From Marthasterias glacialis (lineage: Eukaryota; Echinodermata; Asteroidea; Forcipulatida; Asteriidae): a stretch of 64,000 nucleotides of DNA. The translations under genes and the position numbers were made by a program. This document shows, piece after piece, positions 43,001 through 52,000 of the stretch (the stretch's first letter is position 1; each line of letters begins with the position of its first letter). The stretch is from NCBI GenBank assembly GCA_911728455.2, contig OU452227.1, positions 10,821,110-10,885,109 on the forward strand, read 5' to 3'. A model generated the notes under the pieces. The model saw only the letters and a list, made by a program, of their open reading frames with translations, did not search any database and was not told where the DNA came from.

Positions 43001-46000
43001 TATACCAAGATTTCATGCTTGACAGAAATTATACAGTCGTTTATCCGAAACTCTAAAAAGCACATCGATGTACCCGTCATGTTCTACTCACTGACATTTT
43101 AAAGGGGAACATACCCGACTGTGAAATCATGTACACGGAAATTCGCACTACGTTTAACTTTGAATCAAGTCGGATTTTATATGTAAACCGACGGAGAAAA
43201 TTACACAAAACGCCAGTTTGTAATAAGGCAGTTTATGAAATCAGTCAACCCAACCCAGCCGGCCCATCATTGCACAGACAGACAATGGGTCCATAGGCTA
43301 ACCAATTTTGACTATTATAATTTGACAAATACTTCCTTTTCACAATGAAATGCTATGCTCCCCAGAATCCAGAAATTGCCGTTTTGGCAAAATTTCCTTT
43401 CACATTGCCTCACCCTTCAACAGCCTTTCACATTCTGCGGTTGCCAAAGTCTCAAAGCTTTGCTCATGACATTTCAAACCGTCTAAACTGATTCTCTGGG
43501 CATTATTTGGAAATGAACAATTTGATTGACCCATCGGGGTTCTTTTTAAAAAGAAGCGAAACAAGGCCTACTTAAGAGTGTATTCTGCTCAATGACAGTC
43601 ATGTCCTCATTGATATCCTACAAACGTACCGTACAAAAAATCAGAGTTGTCAAACGCAAAACTTTTTATCACATCTCTGCTTTCAGTCTCTTGTACAGAA
43701 CCAAAACGGGCACGAACAATCCTGTGATATTTTCAATCTTTGAAATGCCTTGCAGATTTACTGTCTGTGTTTGAAGAAAGTGACGCACGCCTCATTGCAA
43801 CTGCAATAGTTTTTTAATTACGCATCTTCTATCAATACCAATTAAATAATTAATTAATTTGGTCGGGCAACTTGATAAAGCAAATTATCACACCAAGTTA
43901 CAACACAAGCCAATACAGCAACGTTTTGGTAATCATTTTCAGGAGCATATGGAAAAACAAAACTATTAGGACAAAGTGTTGAAGAAAACCACTCAGACGA
44001 AGTGTTGACGAAAACTACTAAGACGAAGTGTTGAAGACGCGTTTCTTGTTGTGTTATCAGAAAAGAAGATGCAAAGACCTCAAGTCAAGTTTGTGCCGAC
44101 AGCCATGTAAAATTATTTTCAACCAGGGATCCAAGACTTAGGCCTATAGGCTACGCACTGAAATGGTTTTATCACTCGGTTTTCGAATTCCTTAACCGTC
44201 TGAATGCACGTCTGAAATTTACAAGTCCAAATATTCTTCTTCCAGATTTGATGTCAGTGATACGAGTTCCAGAAATTACGCTAAACAAACAATTGCTTAC
44301 ATGTGAACAGGGATGCCATCCTCAAAAGAGTATGCAGACCCATGAATCTGGACACTGGAAGGATCACTTCCGTGTATGAACTATACTCAATCACGCACCT
44401 GGCTCCTTGGTTAATAATTTAAACAAGCACACGGGCCCACCTGTGCAAAACTACAACTTGCATTAAAAACTACTGTGCATCTTGACATCTTAGACCTAAA
44501 ATAGACTGTTTTCTTGAACAGTGTATTTAAACGTAAACTTTTGAACGAGGACCGTACTTTTGCATCATTGTTGACCAAACGTTTGACGGGTGCTTATTAA
44601 TGAAGCCTTAGTGAGCAGTATGACCCATTTTGTAATAATGAAACACCCGAGACTGAGCAACATTGTGTCCTAACCAGTCAAACTGGTCCATACCTTTGTC
44701 GAGTTTGCACGCTGATATTATTTGAAACGGAAGAGCTGATTCTACGAATGCACTTGATGCACAACGCATGCAGGAACATTTCAGGCTTAAACCATGTTTT
44801 AACTTCTCGATGCTGTTTGGGGTTGTCAAACGCTTGACATGCAACTTCAATGCGAGGGAAGAATCTCTACCGGCATGAAGTTTTGAAGCACTCCACTGAT
44901 TTTGGAACCGTACGTGAAGACCCGTGCTTCAAAAGGAAGTCACATATACAAATTGCGGGTAGGCGGATGATCTTCTCCATACAAACTTTTGTCCAATGTA
45001 CTTATAGATCAAGTTTCCTCTTACACAATTAGCAAGTTAAATTTATAACAATTTGTTCAGATTAAAAAACATTACCTCTAAAGACGTCGCCATGCTTGCC
45101 TGATGAGAAAATATGCCCTCGTTAGTTGCACTGCTTAAAAGATCTGTGACCAAGAGTACAAGTTGCAGATACCTGTCTGGATATAGACTCAAGTAAACAG
45201 CTTTGCCCCGTCATATCCACATGTAAGCGCGTTTCAACACTCAAGAATTACCGTCACCTGATGCTATATCCTTCTGGATATTTTCAGCTGAAGGGTACAG
45301 TGGTAGTTTAACATCGAAAAAACAAGATATATGTATATACAAAAAGGTGAGAGGACGTTGCTAATCAATGATTTCCTACACTCATAAGCGAAATTCACTG
45401 AATCCCGTGCGGGTTTGACTTGTGTTTGAGCCAGGAATGACGAAATAACACGGCCCCACGCTTGTTTTCCTTAGGTAAAGGGGTCCTTCATACGGTGTAC
45501 CGGCATGATGATGTGATATCAGGAGAGTGGAGGTGAAGTACATGCGAGACTTGTGCAGAATCTATCAAACTGGGGGAGAAACCTGTAATGATTCGACTTC
45601 ATCCGGCGTCGAATTGATAGCTTTCCAAAAGCACACCACGCACCTGCTTCGATTCCAACTAACCTGGCATAGTAATTAGTCTATGTCGGATGAATGTTAA
45701 AAGAAAAAAAAGAAAAGGAAAAAAAAATTGATGAAACATGGGACTTGCCTTTGGGTTGAACATTTACTAAGCCTGTATGAGACATGCATACAAGAGTGGC
45801 TCATCACCTACCATTATTGGCTATCAAATCCCCATACAAATCAGTATAAATTTGTCCGTGCTCTTGAATGATCTTGATCCCCTTCCGTTATTAGACACAA
45901 GCAAAAGTGTTATCTCTCCCCGCGTGACCCTCCGTAAAGCGTGGCTCAATGAATTTAATCTGGACATTAATTAATTTTTCTGATTGTCCGCTTTTGATCC

Positions 46001-49000
46001 ACAAATTGAAATGGTTTCCAGAGCAGAACGCGCGCTAGCTTTTTAGTTCACTGTAAATTAGACCATGTGAATGACTACATGTATAATGGAAGTGATGAAA
46101 AATTGATGGTGTAACATTTCATCATCATAAACTAACTTCAACAAAAAAAAAGACTTCAATTTACTAACGATTTTTAGAAGTCGAAACTATACTTAAACCG
46201 GACTCTATGACGTGCCTCATCTTCGACGACGCATACACTCGGCGCTTAAAGAGGCTGTGTCGTCAAGATTATAGAAGTGGCTGTGCATGGAAAGATGAAC
46301 TCTAACCCAGATACTGAACACACACGCGCGCTTGCGGTCAAATCACAAGGGTGTCGTCTTTGTCAAACTGTGGTGTCAAACTGCGCACGCGCGAGTAGTG
46401 GGCTATTCCATAGTCATGACGACACAGCCCCTTTAAGGTTTTACAATGGCACTATACAGTGGAATAAATTATTGAGCGTATAAAGCAATATGCATTGCAT
46501 TATATTAATTTCTTAAATACAACACAAATGGATACATGTTCATGTTCCCTAGCGAATCATAAAAGACAGCACAAAATAAAAACGCGTCTTCTTTTTTCAG
46601 TTAAAAAATAAAGTAATCTCTTAGTGTTCACATCTAGGAATTTGCTACCACAGCTCATTTTTGTCCACTTCAAGCAGTCAACAGTGGCGTAGCCAGCATC
46701 TTTTTGCAGGGGGCAAGGGTGGGGGGACACAGATATTTGTAGAGGGGCAATTTCAATTAAAATTGCCTGATTAAAGTAAATTTCACGGTGTCCAAAGGTG
46801 GGGGGGGGCAAGCATGGGGCAAGATGTTCCATGGGGGGGGGACTGCCCCCTTTGTTTCTGGCTTAATCAAACACTCAAACTTATTAAAATCCAACAGCCT
46901 GTTTTGTGTGATCTTGTTGGACTTTAAGTGCACCTTGCTCTTTGAATGGACCACAGCTAACAACCTAATCAAATGGTCCAACAGTTGTGCAAAAAATACA
47001 ACATCACAGGTCTCTGTTGACATGGTTTACACAGTTACAGTAAAAGTTGCAAAACCATTTTAGCTCAATGGAGAGAGGAAAACGTCATATCAAGTGAACC
47101 CAAGGACACGGACTTGGAGAAACGTTTATTACGGATGGGTTCAATTAGCTTGTCCAGGTCAACCAAGTTTTGCTCATCGGGGTGAGCCCCCAATAAGAGC
47201 TAACCAATGCCAATTACCCCTTGCATTCATAACAATGCATCTTGAGACAGCTGACCAGAACTATTTTTATTGTTAGCATTACGACCGAAACTCTTCAGGA
47301 TTCACGAAAAGATCATAAAATAATTATTCTCTTTGTGAAACTGCAACGTTAAATTATTTCACAAGCCCTGCTTAACACAAAAGTACACGTCTACGAATAC
47401 ACCAATGACAAAATGCTCAAAAAGTCGCTGTTTTAGGGTGAAAAAATGTGTGTCAAACTTCTCGGAAAAAACGGCGACTGTTGAACAAGTTTTTTGTCGT
47501 GACGTCAAGTACCGGGGTCAGCCCCAGTAACCTGCTCCAAAAGCAGGTTACTGGGGGCTGAGTGGCTGACCCGGGTGAGGACGTCAAACTATTCAAATGC
47601 ACTGGGGTCAGACCTGGGTCGACCCAGGGAAGCTAATAAAACGCACCCTATACTGTTTTCTGACATGATGGAGACCGAGTCGCATATATGTTATTGTAAT
47701 AACAGTCATGCAAATGTTGCATTAACCTTTAACCTTACAATACAATTTAAACCGATGCTGTCGGAAATACAGTGCACCGGCAATTCACAATTTTTAGAAT
47801 CAAAATCTATAAATCTAACACTACTAAATGATGGTGAGAAGTCATCTAAAAATACTACAGAGCAAGGACCAGCAGTATAGGTCAATAACATTTTGCTAGA
47901 TTAAAAAATAAAAAAAAAACTCAATACATGTAGACATATTTTTCATGACAATGTTTTTCAAGGCAGTTTCACCTGCCCTATCGACCAATTGATTGCTTGC
48001 ATGAGGTGCATGCAAATGTTAAGTGTCTTATCTATAAATGACTCGTAACTTCTTACAGTTTGTGAATGTAGCTTACTATTTGTAAATGTAGCTTAACATA
48101 ATATGCACCTATTTGAACACATTGCATTTACGTAAAACTGATGAAACACAGCGGCATAGCCAAGGGGAGGGCATACTTCCCCCCCCACAAATTTCCAGTA
48201 CCCCCATGTGCCCCCATAAAAAACAAGTAGACACGTGTAATTCATTAAAAAACATAGTACCTGCCCCCTACTATAGAGCAATGCCCCCAGTGAAAAACTT
48301 CACTAGACATACCAGAAACATACTACCCATCTTTGCACTGATTCACAACAAATGTGTACAAAAATATACTAGACTACAAAAAAGGGTGAATTTATGAATG
48401 GTTGATGAAACATTCTTTTTCCATCCTGCAACAATTTACCAGTGAAATATTTCCATCTGAAACAGTGCTGAATGTTCAGCAGAATGACCTTCAAAACCAC
48501 CTTAAATTTGAACTTTTTTTCAGGTTGACTTGTTGATGCGTTTATTGAAAACCAGGAAAATTGGACAAAATGTTCCCAACCCCCCCAAAAAGGACAATTT
48601 ATGTTACCTATCGTTAGCAAATCTATAGGTATTGATCCCTTGCAGTCACCCAGGTCACACAGGGCTACTGTCTGCCACGCTTGCCACTTTGGGAGTCAAA
48701 TTTCACATATAAAATTATACAATTATATGATTATAATAAAATGTGGCATCGTTTGAAATGCGCAATACACTGTATACCATATAGGGGAAACTGACTCCCC
48801 CAAAAAACATAGGGCAACCAAGAATATTTTGATGATGACATCAGGTGAATCGGGTGAAAACACCAAATGTACAAATTATGCAAATTCAGTATGGTGTAAG
48901 CATGATTTACATACATTATCATTTAACTGTACATGTACACTCATGGTGTCAACACTACACTGTTACGTGTACACTATGACACTTCACTCTGGAATCATCC

Positions 49001-52000
49001 AGTATCCAAGCTAGCTGTGTATACATTGATCAGAGTTAGTTGACTTTAATTTTGAAATCTATGATTATAATATAATGTTATGCAAACAAATATTTAAATT
49101 GATCCCTTATTTCAAAAGAAACAAAATAAGTTCTTGGAATTGGCCTTATTTTTTACTGCAAGAGGGCGCCCTTTGGGTAGATTGGGGGTCAAACCATGGA
49201 AATAGTGTGGTAACCAGATGCAATTAGACTTCTAATAAAGAAGTAAATATACAACTTTTGAGGGGTTTTTTATTGACAGTTTTACAATGTAAACAGCGTA
49301 AGACACTTGCTTGGAAAATTTGTATTTTTAATGTTTTGAAATATTTTTGTACTTTCAAAGTAGAAATAGTATTGCGCCCTCCTGCTGTCAAAAATATGGC
49401 CTATACATCAAAAAAGCATTCCTCTTGCAGGCCTGATCAGAGGCATATTGCCCCCGTTGCCCCTGGTCAATATCTTGGTGCCCTTAAAATGTTCCAACAC
49501 AAATGTTCCAATTACAATTTCTTCATAGAAGTACCCTTTAATAAGAAGGGTGCCCTTACCCTGACAAGAATGAAGGGATCAGGCCTGCATTCTAGGTACT
49601 CCGCAGCCTTTGTAAAGAATCTGGTTTGCACATGTTCCTCTACCAGCCCATCTCTAATTAATTTGTCCTTTCATTTTTGTGTTTCTTTCTTGAATTTCTA
49701 AGGTTTCTTTAGTCTAAGAGCCCTGGCCTTTTCACATTCGGGCCTGATACTGCACAGAGGCAACAGAGGCAATTGCCTCCGTTGCCTCTGGTCATTGCCT
49801 TGGTGCCCTCGCAATGTTCCAGCACAAATTTGCAATTTCCTCATAGAAGTGCCCTTTATTAAGAAGAAAATACCTTGGTGCCCTTGCCCTTTAAGAAGAA
49901 AATGCCCTGGTGCCCTTGCCCTTTCAAGACTGCAGCAATCACACCTGCATTGTTAATGTTTTTATGCTTATGCCATAATTCTGCATAGTCATTTACTCCA
50001 TGTTGTACAAGATTATTGACTTGCTTTGCATTTAGACTACTCTTATGCAATTTTCTTCCTGTGTGCATCTTGATTCACCCATTTTGTAAATGATGTTCAA
50101 GGATGATTGTTTGTCCTTTTTAACGTAAATTTTAGTCTTTAAAATTTTGAAGTGTAATGCATTATTCAAACTTTGCTGGTTTAAGTACACGATATACTGT
50201 GGTGAAAAGTACCTTCTCGCCAGAGATTATGTAAGTAATTAGAATCCTTTCTGAATAGAGCTCGAAATCCTATTCACTCATTATTTACCTAAAGTTCTTG
50301 GATATAACAATTCTTTAGATTATTCCAATATTACTTACCTTTAGTTGTTAGCAAGCACCTAACTTACTTCTCTTGGATATGATTAACATGAACAGCAATG
50401 AAATGGTTTATAAGGATTTATCTGAAAAGTGCTTTCACATACAAAATGGAGTTCATGGAAGTTAACGATAATGTATTTGTTGAACAGTAACTACGAGTTT
50501 TGTAAGTGCACTGTGTCTAATGACAGCCCACACACTCATCAACTTCGTGAATTGTAATGTACATTTCATTATCACATGCACGTTTTCAGAGTAAAGCAGA
50601 TGTTTATGTGCAAAATGAGTGCAATCCTGTACAGTGAAAACACAGGATTAATTTTTAGATTGAAACGATTCATTGTGTTTAAATAAAATGTATCCCCCCC
50701 CAAAAAATAATAATAAAAAATAATAATAATAATAATAATAGTAATAATAACAATAATTAATTTGTGGAGATTGGGGTATCTGATCAAAGACAAAAGTCAG
50801 ATGCTGTGACTGAAAGGAAAAATCAATAGATATTTCTTACAAGAGTTTTAAAAAATGACTACTTGTGATAATTGTGAAGTTATCTCTTTTATGGAATGCA
50901 GATGAAAAGGAAGTCAATTGTACAGGATTAAAAACTGTTGGCTTCGAACAAAAACAATATCCTAATTAAATTGATTAATTTTAACTCCAAAATTTGCAGT
51001 ATTTGCTAATGCGACGATGCATTTCATTCTTAAGTGTGGGAGAGTGTGGTGAGAAGTGCCTTCTTGCCAGAAATTATTTCAGTGATTAGAATCCTTTCTA
51101 AATAGAGCTTACAATTGTGTTCAGTCCTTATTTACCTAAAGTTTTGAATGTGCTGTACAACACATGAATGGGTAGGCCTACTCTGCATCCATGTAGGATA
51201 TTCATCATTCTTTAACTATTTTGAAGAGTGAGCTAAGCGCTGTGTTCGCAGATGTACCAAAGGCTTTAGCTGTTATGCCTTTGACTGAATGTGTACAGAC
51301 TATGGAGCTTGGATACAACCCCGTAATAATGGAAGTTTTCAAGAGACAGAAAGAATAAATGATAACTTTCACAATCTGGTTGAATTGAAAAAAATGTAAA
51401 CCCATCTCCTTCAGTGTGAATTCCTTTGCGGTTTTATTGAGTAACAAGTTTAGCATTCTTAGCCTTCATTGTCATCCAACCCCTTCCCTTTTCTTTAATC
51501 AATCATCGTGTTCCTTTTTACGATAAGAAATATAGTCCACCCCTCCCTTGGTCCCAACAAGTACCCAATCCACACCAACAGAAGAGAAAAAGACTGGCAG
51601 CCTGCTCTCTGACATTGTGTCAACTGCAGCCGGAAATATCACTTGACATTTATAGTCATGTTAACTTTTTATATATTTTGTATGTACATGTAATGTAGTC
51701 TCCACGCACAACTGCAACTCCACCCCTCCCTCACAAAAAAACACATTTTGTCATGAATGTATTTGGTTAGAAATGTAAAAGAGCTCACACTTTAAAAAAA
51801 ATTGAAATTTGTATGAGTAATCTACATATGTACAATGGATCTTGTGACCTCCATAAAAGGACTGTATCTGACCGAGTAACCGTCATTTTTTCACTCCTTC
51901 TTTCAGACGTATTAGTAAAATTAGCAGTAACTTGGGTAATACTAGTACAGAATTATAGAATACTGTTTTCTCCATGTTCTAGTTTAGTTATTTTAGTCAT

